Positions 8,454-17,777 of a stretch of 64,000 nt of DNA are shown here, piece after piece (positions within the stretch are counted from its first letter, which is position 1; every line of letters starts with the position of its first letter). The stretch is from positions 248,001 through 312,000 of the forward strand of contig JABCZH010000005.1 in the NCBI GenBank assembly GCA_013289795.1. Reading direction: 5' to 3'. The position numbers and the translations under genes were made by a program. A model generated the notes under the pieces. That model did not search any database and had not been told where the DNA came from. It was given only the letters and a program-made list of their open reading frames with translations. Source of the DNA: Acidobacteriota bacterium. Lineage in GTDB: Bacteria > Acidobacteriota > Terriglobia > Terriglobales > Acidobacteriaceae.

Positions 8454-9057
8454 TTCAGGTGAACTACGGACGCTATCCAGCGAGTGTGCGTGCGATGGTG
8501 GACGTCTGAGGACTTGGTGGCTGTTGCGAACGCCGCTGGACGGGATTGAGTGAGGTACACGCACTGGAAGAAGCGCCACACTCTGATTACCTCAGAGCAA
8601 GGATGGACTAACAGCCGGAAAAGGCAACGCGCCAGGAATGTACCGGAGCCGCTTCCCCTCAGCTCCGCTGCTTCAATCATCCTGGCTCAGAACCTCCGCG
8701 TTGGTCTTTGAATTGGCGACATCGCGTGGCGGCCTGATGTGTCCCCTCTTAGCTTGGATAGTGACAAAACTGCGCTTACCGTTTCATTCGATTAGTGAAC
8801 AACCCTCGCAGGCGGCAAGCGTCACCCAGCTCAGATAGGCCTCGGCTAACTGCCGCACCTCAGAGGAGGACTTGAAACGATATCGCTCCTGATCTCACTA
8901 TTCAGCGAACGGCAAGAGCAAACTTCCAGTTTGCGCTGAAAGCAGGCTGAATTCTTGTGCCAACATCCTTTATTCTCGTTATCGTTCCCGCGAGAAACCA
9001 TCCTCCCGGTTCTGGGGAAATTCGTTCGAGGGTAGTGCCTCGAAGCAAGGAGAACCT
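8454..9057. other. divergent intergenic region between sigma factor and phosphoesterase genes
   Basis: No convincing gene is seen in these 600 bases. There is a perfect 7-bp inverted repeat GCAAACT-TCC-AGTTTGC at 8918-8934, which could be an operator or small hairpin. The region should contain promoters for both the minus-strand sigma cluster and the plus-strand phosphoesterase. I could not pick -35/-10 elements with confidence, and the ECF consensus for this sigma factor is unknown. Confidence 0.5.
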
Positions 9058-10263
9058 ATGACCGCTCATCGATACGAACAACTCTTGAGAACCATACCCA
9101 TACCACCACACTCGGCGCCAGTCACCGCGCAACCGCACAAACCCATTGGCAAGGGCAGTCGGCCAGCTGGTGATCCATCATCACCACCGAAACCCTACCC
9201 GCGATTTATCCCGCTCCCACCTACAAATCTCAACAACCTGAGCCTTGGGTTGGACGTGATCCTTCCTGATGAGGCAAAGGCAGCCGAGAATGCGGGTGTG
9301 CTTATTTTTCACGCGGTGGGCGACACCGGAGGCATTCACGGTGACGATGTCGAGACGGCAATCTCCGCTGCGATGGACAATCAGATTTCCGCCGCCACGG
9401 CCAAGTATCCTGCTCCCGCCTTCTATTACAACCTGGGAGATGTAGTCTATTTCAACGGGCAGAGCAATCTTTATCCAAGTCAGTTCTACGAACCTTATCA
9501 GAACTACCATGCTGCCATTTTTGCCATCGCTGGCAACCACGACGGCGACACTTCAACTCGGCCAGGCGATCCAGTCGACAGCGAACCGTCGCTATTCGGT
9601 TTCATGCGAAACTTTTGCGATGCCGCCAGCCACCACGACAGCCCCTACCGTCCTACCATGACGCAGCCTTACGTGTACTGGACGCTTGAGACACCGTTTG
9701 CCACGATTGTCGGCCTTTATTCGAATGTTGACGGCACGCTTGATGCTAGAGGCACAAGTCAGCAGCAGCAGTGGCTTCAGGGTCAGGTATCCAATGCGGC
9801 CAAAGGCAAAGCACTGGTTATCACGGTGCACCATCCACCATACTCACTCGATACCACGCACGGAGGCTACCCGGACATTGAAATTGCTCTGGACCGTGTT
9901 ATTCAAGCCACCGGGCGCATCCCCACGGCAGTCCTTTCCGGCCATGTGCACTCCTATCAACGGTTCGAACGTGCGTTGGGAGACAAAAAGGTGCCCTACA
10001 TCGTCGCCGGTGCGGGAGGTTACGCCAACACGCATAACCTGCTGCATAAAATCGAAAAAGCGAATGGGAAAGCGTTGGGTCCAAGGCTTCAAACTACCCA
10101 TCAAGATCTGAAGTTAATGACATTCAATGATCAAGATCCCGGCTTCCTTCGGGTCACTGTGGACGGCAAGAAACAAACCGTGACCTTCGACTATTTCGTT
10201 GTTCCGTTTCCGCCGAGTTCACCCAGTGCGAGCCCAGCCGATACGGTCACAGTCCCCTGGTGA
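9058..10263 (+). CDS. calcineurin-like metallophosphoesterase
   Basis: 401 residues; ATG 9058 follows AAGGAGA at good spacing. The metal-binding motifs are in order: HAVGDTGG (first Asp, with the usual DxH replaced by DTG), YNLGDVVY, AIAGNHDGD, TVHHPPYS and LSGHVHSYQRFE, all consistent with a two-metal phosphoesterase of the purple acid phosphatase/3',5'-cAMP phosphodiesterase type. The first 60 residues are Pro-rich and contain no signal peptide, so the protein is probably cytoplasmic unless exported another way. It diverges from the sigma-factor cluster and lies 260 bases upstream of the EXORDIUM-like gene on the same strand. The substrate cannot be told from the sequence. Confidence 0.85.
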   Translation: MTAHRYEQLLRTIPIPPHSAPVTAQPHKPIGKGSRPAGDPSSPPKPYPRFIPLPPTNLNNLSLGLDVILPDEAKAAENAGVLIFHAVGDTGGIHGDDVETAISAAMDNQISAATAKYPAPAFYYNLGDVVYFNGQSNLYPSQFYEPYQNYHAAIFAIAGNHDGDTSTRPGDPVDSEPSLFGFMRNFCDAASHHDSPYRPTMTQPYVYWTLETPFATIVGLYSNVDGTLDARGTSQQQQWLQGQVSNAAKGKALVITVHHPPYSLDTTHGGYPDIEIALDRVIQATGRIPTAVLSGHVHSYQRFERALGDKKVPYIVAGAGGYANTHNLLHKIEKANGKALGPRLQTTHQDLKLMTFNDQDPGFLRVTVDGKKQTVTFDYFVVPFPPSSPSASPADTVTVPW

Positions 10264-10524
10264 AGCAGTGTGGTGGGTGCATTTTGGTCTTGCTTCTTAG
10301 ACGAAATCGAAACACGTCGTTGACTGCTTAAGACGGGTTTTGTGCCGTCCGCAAGCTGGGTCGAATTCGCGGGACACTGATGTCCTTCCTATTTGTCCTG
10401 GTGGAAACCAGGGCGCGGGGAAGAGCACGGGGTCATTCCTCGGGGAGCTTCCCCGAAGCGCCTATCCTCAGGTGGCAGGGATTGGCGTCTTCCATCCTTT
10501 GCCCCAACTCAGAGGAGGTACAAC

Positions 10525-11619
10525 ATGAAATCGAGAAAGAGCACTGACAATTACATCCGGGCCATGCGCGTATTTGTGGGCCACCGAACCAAAGCTGAGA
10601 AGGGTTTCCGATCGCGCGTGTCTATGCCTGAACTAACCGCAATTGCGCCGGGAGTGCCTCCGACCCCGGAACACGATCTGACCTTTCACGGAGGAAACAC
10701 TATTGTCAACTTGATCTTTACCAATTTCTACGTTGGGGGATCCGACGCGTGGGCAGCGAGCGACATCCAGTCCATCGACCAGGCGCTAGCGTCCGCGATG
10801 TCCGATCCGAACTTGAATAATGTGATGTGCCAGTACTATCCGTCGGGCCAGATCACCTCAACCTTTCGTGGTTCTCAAACGCTCGCCGGCCCGCCCCCGC
10901 AAACTGTCTCCCAAGGCGATGTCGAGAATTTGGTAGGCACGTTGTCCAGGGCCGGGACACTCAACGGTTTTGATCTGACCTCCACCGTTTTTAATTTCAT
11001 GCTTCCCAGCGGGACGATCCTCAATACCAACGAGTCACCTACCAGCAGTACGATCATTGCCCGTACCGAATCAGCTCGGCTTAGGCAACCGGCAACGCAC
11101 TCCGTCCAGGCGGCTGCTGTTCCGGTTGAAGAAGAGGAAGATTCCACGCAGGGACTGGGTGGCTATCACGGCTCTATCCATGTGGGCTCGGGGCCGAACC
11201 AGCAAACCATTTACTACGCGGTGGGTGTTTACTCGGAGAACCGTCCCGACGGCAGCGTCAATGGCATTCCAGTTTTCGATCAGGCCTGGAAGAATGTGGT
11301 GGCTACCTTCTATCACGAATTGAACGAAGCCCGAACTGACCCGGACGTTGAGGACGCGGTCCGCGCAGGAAACGACCCGAACGCCGTCAATTTCTTGGGT
11401 TGGACTTCGTCACAGGGGGAGGAATGTGGTGATTTTCCTGTCTTTGAAGCGAATCCACTGAGTCAGGTCTTTCAGGAGGTCGAATTAACTGACAACAGTG
11501 GTACTGTTCCCATTCAATTCCAGTACTCTGACGCTGATCATGGCCCCGGTGAACCGCGAGACAAACCGACGCCGTTCGCCGGTCAAGCTAGTCAGGCAAG
11601 ACGTCAGAAAGCGGTCTGA
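10525..11619 (+). CDS. EXORDIUM/phi-1-like protein with an HExxE motif
   Basis: 364 residues from ATG 10525, which follows AGAGGAGGT. The first domain (HDLTFHGGNTIVNLIFTNFY ... IQSIDQALASAM ... VMCQYYPSGQ) matches the layout of the plant phosphate-induced/EXORDIUM family and its bacterial relatives. The second half has GGYHGSIHV, IYYAVGVYSE and then FYHELNEARTDPD followed by WTSSQGEECGDF. This HELxEAxTDP plus GExxGD pair is the conserved core of that family and resembles a zinc-binding HExxE site. No N-terminal signal peptide is visible, which is odd because plant members are extracellular. A linker of acidic residues (EEEED) separates the halves. Function is unknown in bacteria; the family call rests on motif order. 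Confidence 0.6.
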   Translation: MKSRKSTDNYIRAMRVFVGHRTKAEKGFRSRVSMPELTAIAPGVPPTPEHDLTFHGGNTIVNLIFTNFYVGGSDAWAASDIQSIDQALASAMSDPNLNNVMCQYYPSGQITSTFRGSQTLAGPPPQTVSQGDVENLVGTLSRAGTLNGFDLTSTVFNFMLPSGTILNTNESPTSSTIIARTESARLRQPATHSVQAAAVPVEEEEDSTQGLGGYHGSIHVGSGPNQQTIYYAVGVYSENRPDGSVNGIPVFDQAWKNVVATFYHELNEARTDPDVEDAVRAGNDPNAVNFLGWTSSQGEECGDFPVFEANPLSQVFQEVELTDNSGTVPIQFQYSDADHGPGEPRDKPTPFAGQASQARRQKAV

Positions 11620-11679
11620 CACCGCTGCGAAGGAATTTTGCAGCTGCCTAAGGCACGCAACAGGGCGGTCGCTGCTGAG

Positions 11680-11900
11680 CATCAACCAAGATTCAGCGAT
11701 CGCCCAAGCGGCACGCTGAGCACGATCTACACCTTTTGTGTGCGACTCGGCTGCCTCGGCGCAAAACCCTTCGCGGGACTGGTCCAGGCCACTGGCGGGA
11801 GTTTGTACGAACGACTGAGGTTGGCGGGACCAACTTCAGCTGCCAAGATCGCTGTGGGACGGTCTTCACAATCACCCCAAGCGCCATCACCCTCTCGTAG
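11680..11900 (+). pseudogene. GloVer-type tandem-repeat protein remnant (frameshifted)
   Basis: Two frames together rebuild one GloVer repeat. GTLSTIYTFC and GAKPFAGLVQATGGSLYE are read in one frame up to about 11812. After a one-base shift, TTEVGGTNFSCQDRCGTVF TITPS follows and ends at TAG 11898-11900. These are the signature pieces of secreted choice-of-anchor GloVer proteins (TLYSF ... DGxxPxAGLVQATDGxFYGTT ... GTVFKITPSG). Nothing else of the parent gene remains, so this is a decayed fragment in the 535-base gap after the EXORDIUM-like gene. Confidence 0.6.
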
Positions 11901-11969
11901 CCCACTTCGTATGCCGCAGGATCGTTCCTGGAGATTAATAACGATTCCGATCAAGAGCATGTTCCTGCG

Positions 11970-12050
11970 GTGCTGAGCCGGCGTGAGGCTCTGAAAGCAG
12001 CTGCAGCGATCATGTCTTTCCTCGGAGGAGCGAACTCAGGATTTACTTAG
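11970..12050 (+). other. 26-codon reading frame resembling a Tat signal peptide
   Basis: GTG 11970 to TAG 12048-12050 encodes a peptide containing SRREALKAAAAIMSFLGG, which has the SRRxxLK core and hydrophobic run of a twin-arginine signal. No ribosome-binding site is clear and no mature domain follows. It may be the front end of a lost Tat-exported protein, or chance. Confidence 0.2.
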
Positions 12051-12154
12051 CCCAGCCCTAGTGGGCACGAGGACAACCCTAAGCCTTCGGTGCCGGGCCG
12101 CAATTCCGACTAGCGAACCTAGACGTTACGGTACTCGGAACTGCGAGCGCCAGT

Positions 12155-15100
12155 TTAGTCGCCCCGAGGCTTGAAGTGGACCGGTGGCCTGTGCACAGCA
12201 ACGGCCAACGGCCTGTGCGGCTCGTCGCGCTCCGCGTAGACAGTTACGTGCAGCCGCTCCGACCACACTCGCTCCGCCAACTCCTTCATGTCTCTCTCGC
12301 GGTTGAAGAATTTGTGGTAGCGCTCTTCAGTCTCGAGCGCGAAGCCTTCAAAGTCTCCGAACTGGTCGAAGATCAGGCTCGAGATCTTTCCTGTGTACTC
12401 AACCCGTTGCTCGTGCCGGGGATGCGGGTGGATTGTCGGAGTCGGCTCCAACTCTCCGGTTGGCGACGGTCCAATCTCGCTCGGGTCGCCGCCGAGACCA
12501 GCCACGCGTTCCGCAATCTGCTCCACATAGCGATTGAACACGGCGTACCACCGATCTTGCGGCGGAACCGACAGCTGGATCCAGCGCAAGATCGCCAGCA
12601 GCCGCTCTTCCGGTTCGAGCATCACTTCCTTGACTGAGACCGGAATCCCTACTTGGAATGATCCGATCACGCGTCGCTCGTTCAGCCGCACTGCGGCCTC
12701 AGCGTCAATCGTTGGTTGCCCGGCGAAGCGCTCGCCGATGGGTGCTACCTGACGCACCAGCACATCGAATCGTTGCCCTTTCTTCACGCCCGGCGGCAAA
12801 TCGACTGTGAGCAGCCCGGTATGGTTCACTATCGCTCCGGGCGGAATGGGTAAATACGTGATGCCTTGCACGCGACACTCTAGGGTGTGCGCGTCGGTCC
12901 GCTTGAAGAGTGACGGGCCGTATCGTTTTGCGAGCAGCTCCAGGATCTCGTCCGCGCTTACTGTGGGCAGATAGATTCGCGCGAAGCTGCCGGGAGGCAC
13001 GTTGCCCCAGTCGATCATTAATTCATCAGCTGCCCGCCCTTTCAGTGTCGGTGTCGGCTTCAGTTCGAATGCACTTGGAATCCGCCGTGAAGCTACGTCA
13101 CCCGGGTTGGCTGAGGGTACCAGAGTCAGGTTGCGCTGCGCCAGCTTGTCGGAGCTCGCCGGCGTAGCCCCGGTAGGTATCGTCTCCAGATCGTACGAGA
13201 TTTCGGCGAGCAGGCACTGGTGCTGGTTGCGCACCAACTCCAGGATCGACTTGGTTCCGGAATATGGCCCGTCGTTGGTTGGATTCAGCGGGAATTGCTG
13301 CATCCCCGGCTGATTGATATCCAGCCAACAACCGAAATATCGGACCACTTCGTTGCCGCTCGCATCATGTGGCATGGTGATGACGTTGGTCGGGTCGGGC
13401 TGCGTGTCCATTTTGGCACCGGGAGTTACGCGTGCCGCGGCGAAGAACGGTATGGTCAGAATATTGTTGTTTTCCAAGCCTAGACGCGGGATCTTGTGCC
13501 CGAACTGCACACCATCAGAAAATGTCCTGTATGTAGTGTTTGGGTCGAAGGCAGTAGATACCGTTAGCGCCGGGCACAGACGGAAGAACACACGTGTGGC
13601 AGTTGCATCTTGGGAGAGCGCGCGATAGCGCACCTTGGCGATCGCAAAATTGAAGATCGCGTTTCCGCCGCCGTCGAACTGGTTGAGTGCAACATCGGTG
13701 CCGGTTGGATCAAGATCGTTCTCAAACGTCTGCCCGCCGCTGTTGCCACCCGGGTTGAGATTGTTGAGGACGGCGTTGATGAAGTTGATAGCATCGGTCG
13801 GAGTACCCCCGTTCAGCGGAACATTGAATTTCGATTGCCCCTGCTTAACAAAGAACACCCTGAGGTCGGTACTCAGCCACGAAGTCGCGCCGTCTACCTC
13901 GTAAGGATTCTCCTGCTGGACCAACTGAATCACCGCGCTGCCGGAGGCCGTGGCGATCGAAGCATTCAGCGTTACGTTCAACGTCGGCTGTGTGAAACCG
14001 TTCGAACTGCTGAAGTTGACGGCGTAGACCCACGTGAAACGCTGAGGGGTCGGCGGCAGCGACGGGTCTTCGGCAATCAGCGCATTAGGGACCCCAGCGG
14101 TTGGCCATCCCAGCGTCATGCCGGTCACGGCCGGGGACGAAGTTAGGACCGGCCTCACGCTCGGCGTTCCCACCAGGTCCGCTGCTGTAATGCCGAGGTC
14201 GGATGCTTTGAACCCGTCGACTACCACGTAGAATGCGGCATTTACAGTGGGCTGACCGGCTGTGAGCATGGCCTTGACTTCGTCCTGCCCGAACGTGCTC
14301 CTGTCGAGAATGAAGAAACACTGCTGCTGAATGATCGAAACGTTGGTGCTCCAGATCTCCTCCGCTCCGCCGCTTCGCCGATCCGTCCAGGCGGGAAAGA
14401 ACGACCCGAAGAAACCGGAAAGACCATCGTAATCGCCATATTGATTGGGGTTCGCTCCGGCCGTGGTCTCATCGCTCGCGGCGGAGCTTACCTGCACCGC
14501 TGGAGTCCAGGTTTGCCCATCATCTGTAGAAGTCTGCATGAAAACGTTGGTCTGGAGCCGGTTGGGATCGTTGACCGTATCGCGATACGTTACGATCAAG
14601 TTGCCGTTGCTCTCGTCGACACAGAGTTTCGAGTGGAATTGATCATTCAACGACGCTTGATTGTTCAACATCACTGGGGCAGACCAGCTATTGCCGCCGT
14701 CGGTGGAGCGCGAGAACCACACTCGTGTTTTGCAAGTTGAAGCCGCATTGCTACCCGGGCCTCCTCCGCTGTTGCATCCGGCAGCGCCGCTGAGATCGCT
14801 CCAAATCACGTACGCCAAGTCCTTCGTCGCCGTCTTGTAGGCGCCCCCCGATGTGTAGACCCGCGCCCTCCGGTTGTTGTCCGACGGAATCGCGAGTTTG
14901 CGCGTGGTGGCAAAAGTCTGAGCGATGATCTTTCGCGCCGAAGCCGGGAACGTCACTCCGCCATCGGTCGATTTGGCCACGACGATATTCCGGCTTCCGT
15001 CCGCGTCGGGCCAGAACACGTAGACATCGCCGAACGCGTTGGTTTTGATGTCGCCGCCGATGCCTTGAACCATAGTCTCGCTGCCGCTCACCTGAAGCGC

Positions 15101-15595
15101 GGGTTGCCATGCGGAGCCTGCGCCCGCTGTCTTCCGCGCAAAAAACACAGGCGTGCCATTGTGCCAGGTTGCGTACACCTGATCTTTGAACGGCGATATC
15201 GCACTTTTGTCCACCCAGATAATCTCGCGATCCGTGCCGGTTTGAGCGCCCGAAGGAGTTGCATCCAAAGTCCACGTCTGCCCGTTGTCCGTGGACTGGT
15301 AGGCGCGAACGCTGGTGTTGACGCTGGGGTCGATCCCGATGCACAAGGCGTGCGCTACTCCGTCGGAAGTCCAATCCACGGCCGGGTCGCTCTGCAGCGT
15401 GTCGGCGCCAGCGAGGGGCAACCCCAACGCGGATTGTCCCCAGCTACCACCACCGTTCGTGGAAAAGAACACGGCTTCCTGGCCGCCCGAGTCGTTGGCC
15501 GCCGCAATGATTCTGCTCGGGTCGCCGTAGTTAAGCCGAATATCGGTTTCCGTGCGCGCCGTTGCAGATGCGCCTGAGATTCTAGAATCGCTCAT
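12155..15595 (-). CDS. large Asp-box (BNR/sialidase-like) repeat protein
   Basis: 1146 residues from ATG 15595, which overlaps the stop of the preceding gene as ATGA and follows a G-rich ribosome-binding site. The N-terminal third is a beta-propeller with at least five Asp boxes: STNGGGSWG, STDNGQTWT, STDGGVTFP, STDGGNSWS and STDDGQTWT, the fold of sialidases and photosystem assembly factors. Catalytic Arg-triad residues of true sialidases cannot be assigned. The middle is an Ig/beta-rich region (WVYAVNFSSSNGF ... LRVFFVKQGQSKF). The C-terminus is distinct: a proline-rich spacer, then ISSLIFDQFGDFEGFALE and an alpha-helical end (MKELAERVWSERLHVTVYAE). No signal peptide is seen. It is coupled to the small gene upstream, so the two probably act together; function unknown. 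Confidence 0.8.
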   Translation of the reverse strand: MSDSRISGASATARTETDIRLNYGDPSRIIAAANDSGGQEAVFFSTNGGGSWGQSALGLPLAGADTLQSDPAVDWTSDGVAHALCIGIDPSVNTSVRAYQSTDNGQTWTLDATPSGAQTGTDREIIWVDKSAISPFKDQVYATWHNGTPVFFARKTAGAGSAWQPALQVSGSETMVQGIGGDIKTNAFGDVYVFWPDADGSRNIVVAKSTDGGVTFPASARKIIAQTFATTRKLAIPSDNNRRARVYTSGGAYKTATKDLAYVIWSDLSGAAGCNSGGGPGSNAASTCKTRVWFSRSTDGGNSWSAPVMLNNQASLNDQFHSKLCVDESNGNLIVTYRDTVNDPNRLQTNVFMQTSTDDGQTWTPAVQVSSAASDETTAGANPNQYGDYDGLSGFFGSFFPAWTDRRSGGAEEIWSTNVSIIQQQCFFILDRSTFGQDEVKAMLTAGQPTVNAAFYVVVDGFKASDLGITAADLVGTPSVRPVLTSSPAVTGMTLGWPTAGVPNALIAEDPSLPPTPQRFTWVYAVNFSSSNGFTQPTLNVTLNASIATASGSAVIQLVQQENPYEVDGATSWLSTDLRVFFVKQGQSKFNVPLNGGTPTDAINFINAVLNNLNPGGNSGGQTFENDLDPTGTDVALNQFDGGGNAIFNFAIAKVRYRALSQDATATRVFFRLCPALTVSTAFDPNTTYRTFSDGVQFGHKIPRLGLENNNILTIPFFAAARVTPGAKMDTQPDPTNVITMPHDASGNEVVRYFGCWLDINQPGMQQFPLNPTNDGPYSGTKSILELVRNQHQCLLAEISYDLETIPTGATPASSDKLAQRNLTLVPSANPGDVASRRIPSAFELKPTPTLKGRAADELMIDWGNVPPGSFARIYLPTVSADEILELLAKRYGPSLFKRTDAHTLECRVQGITYLPIPPGAIVNHTGLLTVDLPPGVKKGQRFDVLVRQVAPIGERFAGQPTIDAEAAVRLNERRVIGSFQVGIPVSVKEVMLEPEERLLAILRWIQLSVPPQDRWYAVFNRYVEQIAERVAGLGGDPSEIGPSPTGELEPTPTIHPHPRHEQRVEYTGKISSLIFDQFGDFEGFALETEERYHKFFNRERDMKELAERVWSERLHVTVYAERDEPHRPLAVAVHRPPVHFKPRGD

Positions 15596-15921
15596 CGCTG
15601 GCCCCCTTTCTTGCGCGTCGGATCGCCTGCAGATCCCCACGGCAGGTCGGGGTGAATGAGCATCCAGTTGTGAATCGTGTGCAGCACATCCGGATACCCG
15701 GCGCCCGGATTTGTCTTTGGATGCGGCACATCAGGATGATTCTTCCGCCAGTACACCCGCAACCACAACGGCAATCCGGCCTCATCGTTGGCTTCCTCCG
15801 GTGCCAGCAGTTGAAAGTCCTGATTGGCCTTGATCAACTTTTCAAGAGCACTTCCCGATGGTGATTTCGCCGCAGTTAGTTGCTTTTCGAGAGAGGGCCA
15901 CGCTGGCTTGTCCGGAGTCAT
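15592..15921 (-). CDS. small conserved-looking protein translationally coupled to the BNR protein
   Basis: 109 residues from ATG 15921, which follows GGAGGTGTCGG; a further start 18 bases upstream has no better site. The sequence is hydrophilic, with LEKLIKANQDFQLLAPEEAN, LPLWLRVYWRKNHPDVPHP and a C-terminal HTIHNWMLIHPDLPWG. I recognise no domain. Its stop overlaps the start of the 1146-residue Asp-box protein by the ATGA arrangement, so both should be made from one mRNA in fixed proportion, suggesting a partner or chaperone role (inference). Confidence 0.75.
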   Translation of the reverse strand: MTPDKPAWPSLEKQLTAAKSPSGSALEKLIKANQDFQLLAPEEANDEAGLPLWLRVYWRKNHPDVPHPKTNPGAGYPDVLHTIHNWMLIHPDLPWGSAGDPTRKKGGQR

Positions 15922-16325
15922 TCCGACACCTCCATGCACCGTTTAAATAGTGTAGAAATTTCGCAAACCGTTTCAGCTCGCCGAGGTCCCATTTTTGGTC
16001 GCCCCGTGGAGGCCTTCCCCCAGAATCAGCTTATTGCTTCTCGATCTGCTGCCGCGATTTGTAATGGTAAGTCGGCTTCTGGGAAGTTAACGACTGCTCC
16101 GGAGCAATCCGGAGGACAAAGACAAATTGTCCGCTGTAGGTTCAACGAGCGGACCAACCAAGCGAGGGTGACCCGTCGGGGCCAGATGGGCCACACTAAA
16201 GGCGTCGAGAATTTCGCAACTGTTATCGACAAGGAACTGTGCACGAAAATTGTAGTGACAGAAAACGGAGGACGGCGCGGCCCGGCCTCATTTTCCGATT
16301 TCGCGCCCTGTTCGCCAGGTCTGCA
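15922..16325. other. intergenic region, no gene seen
   Basis: About 400 bases between two minus-strand genes. It contains a 7-bp inverted repeat GTCCGCT ... AGCGGAC near 16128-16155 but no coding pattern. The promoter of the small gene/BNR pair should lie at its left end. Confidence 0.4.
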
Positions 16326-17453
16326 CTAGCGAGTGTTGGGATACACGCTCAATGAAAGCAGAGCGACACCCTGCGGATCACTGGTGGGATTTATGAATGT
16401 CAGCGAGCCGTTCGAGTTGATCTTGAAGGTGTCGATGGTGTTTGGGTACACAGCTACGTACATCAAGTTGCCATGCGACCGAATCGCGCCCTGAAGACCA
16501 TCCGGAGTGCTGATCGTCGTCGAGTTGACGACGACGATGTTCAAGGGAAACTCAGTGAACTTGGCAGTTACTTCGCCACCCGGAGCGCCTGGGCCGAAGC
16601 CGGACATGCCAAAATAGAGAAAGCCGTTTCCACTTGCACCTGGCCTGCTGAACCATGGCACTTCATCATTTTGTACGCCAGCGGAGTTGCTTAGGTCCCA
16701 GAATTGGGGGTTCGATAGCCCCCCGGCGCCGATGGCTGCAGATAAAGCGCTTGGCAAGTTTAATGTGCCGTTGCCGAAGACAGCCACTTTGCTGTCAGCA
16801 GTTATGTCTATCCCTGAGGGGAAGCACCCCACAGTCGGGCACATGCCCACACCTGCCCACGATACACTATTCAGATCAGTGAGGGTGCCATTGGCATTGA
16901 TCCTGAACACTTCGGCTGCTTCCAGGTCCGGCGCGGAGACAATTAACGACATACCATTCGGCGTCACCGCTAGGGGAGAGAAGAAGTCAGCGCCTATTGA
17001 GGGGACGTAGGCAGCGATGAACGTTAAGGAGCAGTTCGAGTTGACTGCCCAAGCTCCGATGTTCGAGGAACCGCTGTAGCCGCCATACAGGAACTTGCTG
17101 TTAGGAGCCAACGCAATGCTACCGCCCAGGCCATTCGCGCTGAAATTCAGTGCGGGATTGGAAAAACGGCCGACTAAGCCGTAGGCAGGAGCTACGAACG
17201 ACGCGATATCGTCCGAGCCAGTGTCGGCCACGAAAACGCAATGGGCATTCGAGGAAATCGCTGTACCGGTATTGGCGAGGTAACCGCCCCCCAGACCCTT
17301 GCCGCCAGTATGCAGCACCACGTCGCCAGGAAATGAGGTGGCAGTGTTGCCGGATGGGTTGTCATCGTTGGTTAGAATGTGCTGCGCAACGCTCGTCGAG
17401 CAGAGTGCAGCAACCAAAGCGACGAGTTGAAGAAGCAAAAGAATTCGGCTCAT
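16326..17453 (-). CDS. secreted beta-propeller protein (lactonase/YVTN-like)
   Basis: 375 residues from ATG 17453, which follows AAAAGGAGA at good spacing. The N-terminus is a clear Sec signal (MSRILLLLQLVALVAALCST, cleavage after SVAQ). The mature part is a set of propeller blades typical of the 6-phosphogluconolactonase/YVTN group: HCVFVADTGSDDIASFV, GSIALAPNSKFLYGGYSGS, PLAVTPNGMSLIVSAPD, DITADSKVAVFG and NLMYVAVYPNTIDTFKINSN. There is no cytochrome or catalytic motif. It stands alone on the minus strand. Role unknown; such proteins are abundant in Acidobacteria secretomes. Confidence 0.75.
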   Translation of the reverse strand: MSRILLLLQLVALVAALCSTSVAQHILTNDDNPSGNTATSFPGDVVLHTGGKGLGGGYLANTGTAISSNAHCVFVADTGSDDIASFVAPAYGLVGRFSNPALNFSANGLGGSIALAPNSKFLYGGYSGSSNIGAWAVNSNCSLTFIAAYVPSIGADFFSPLAVTPNGMSLIVSAPDLEAAEVFRINANGTLTDLNSVSWAGVGMCPTVGCFPSGIDITADSKVAVFGNGTLNLPSALSAAIGAGGLSNPQFWDLSNSAGVQNDEVPWFSRPGASGNGFLYFGMSGFGPGAPGGEVTAKFTEFPLNIVVVNSTTISTPDGLQGAIRSHGNLMYVAVYPNTIDTFKINSNGSLTFINPTSDPQGVALLSLSVYPNTR

Positions 17454-17777
17454 CTGGTTGTTCTCCTTTTGGTTAGTCACAGGCTGGCATGACAGCCCGC
17501 CCTCCTCGTTGGACATTACTTTCTCTTCTCCAGAAACTTGAGGAGCACATACACCCGGTGCTGATGGCCACCCCAAATACCTTGTACATACCTAACGTGA
17601 AATGGGACGGCTAATCGTTTCACTGACGAAGCCGAGTTGGGCAGGACCTGTCATGTTTTTGGCTTTGTTGCCATTGAACACTAGGAAACCCTAAAGTTCC
17701 GTGAAACGTTCATAGCAATATTCTCACTATCTTCCTAATCCTTACATCAAACTGCTATTGATTCTTGGCAGAGGCGC
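17454..17777. other. divergent intergenic region
   Basis: AT-richer DNA between the minus-strand propeller gene and a plus-strand gene remnant. I see no reading frame with coding character. It should hold the promoter of the propeller gene, but no confident -35/-10 pair was found. Confidence 0.4.

Noticed and set aside
7818-8579. Longer sigma factor starting at 8579
   Set aside because: The added 42 residues are Pro/Ser-rich and unlike sigma factor N-termini, and region 2 is complete from the GTG at 8453.
10330-10524. Possible riboswitch-like leader before the EXORDIUM-like gene
   Set aside because: There is a short hairpin at 10440-10456 (TCGGGGA-GCT-TCCCCGA), but the conserved cores of the c-di-GMP, cobalamin and SAM riboswitches are not present.
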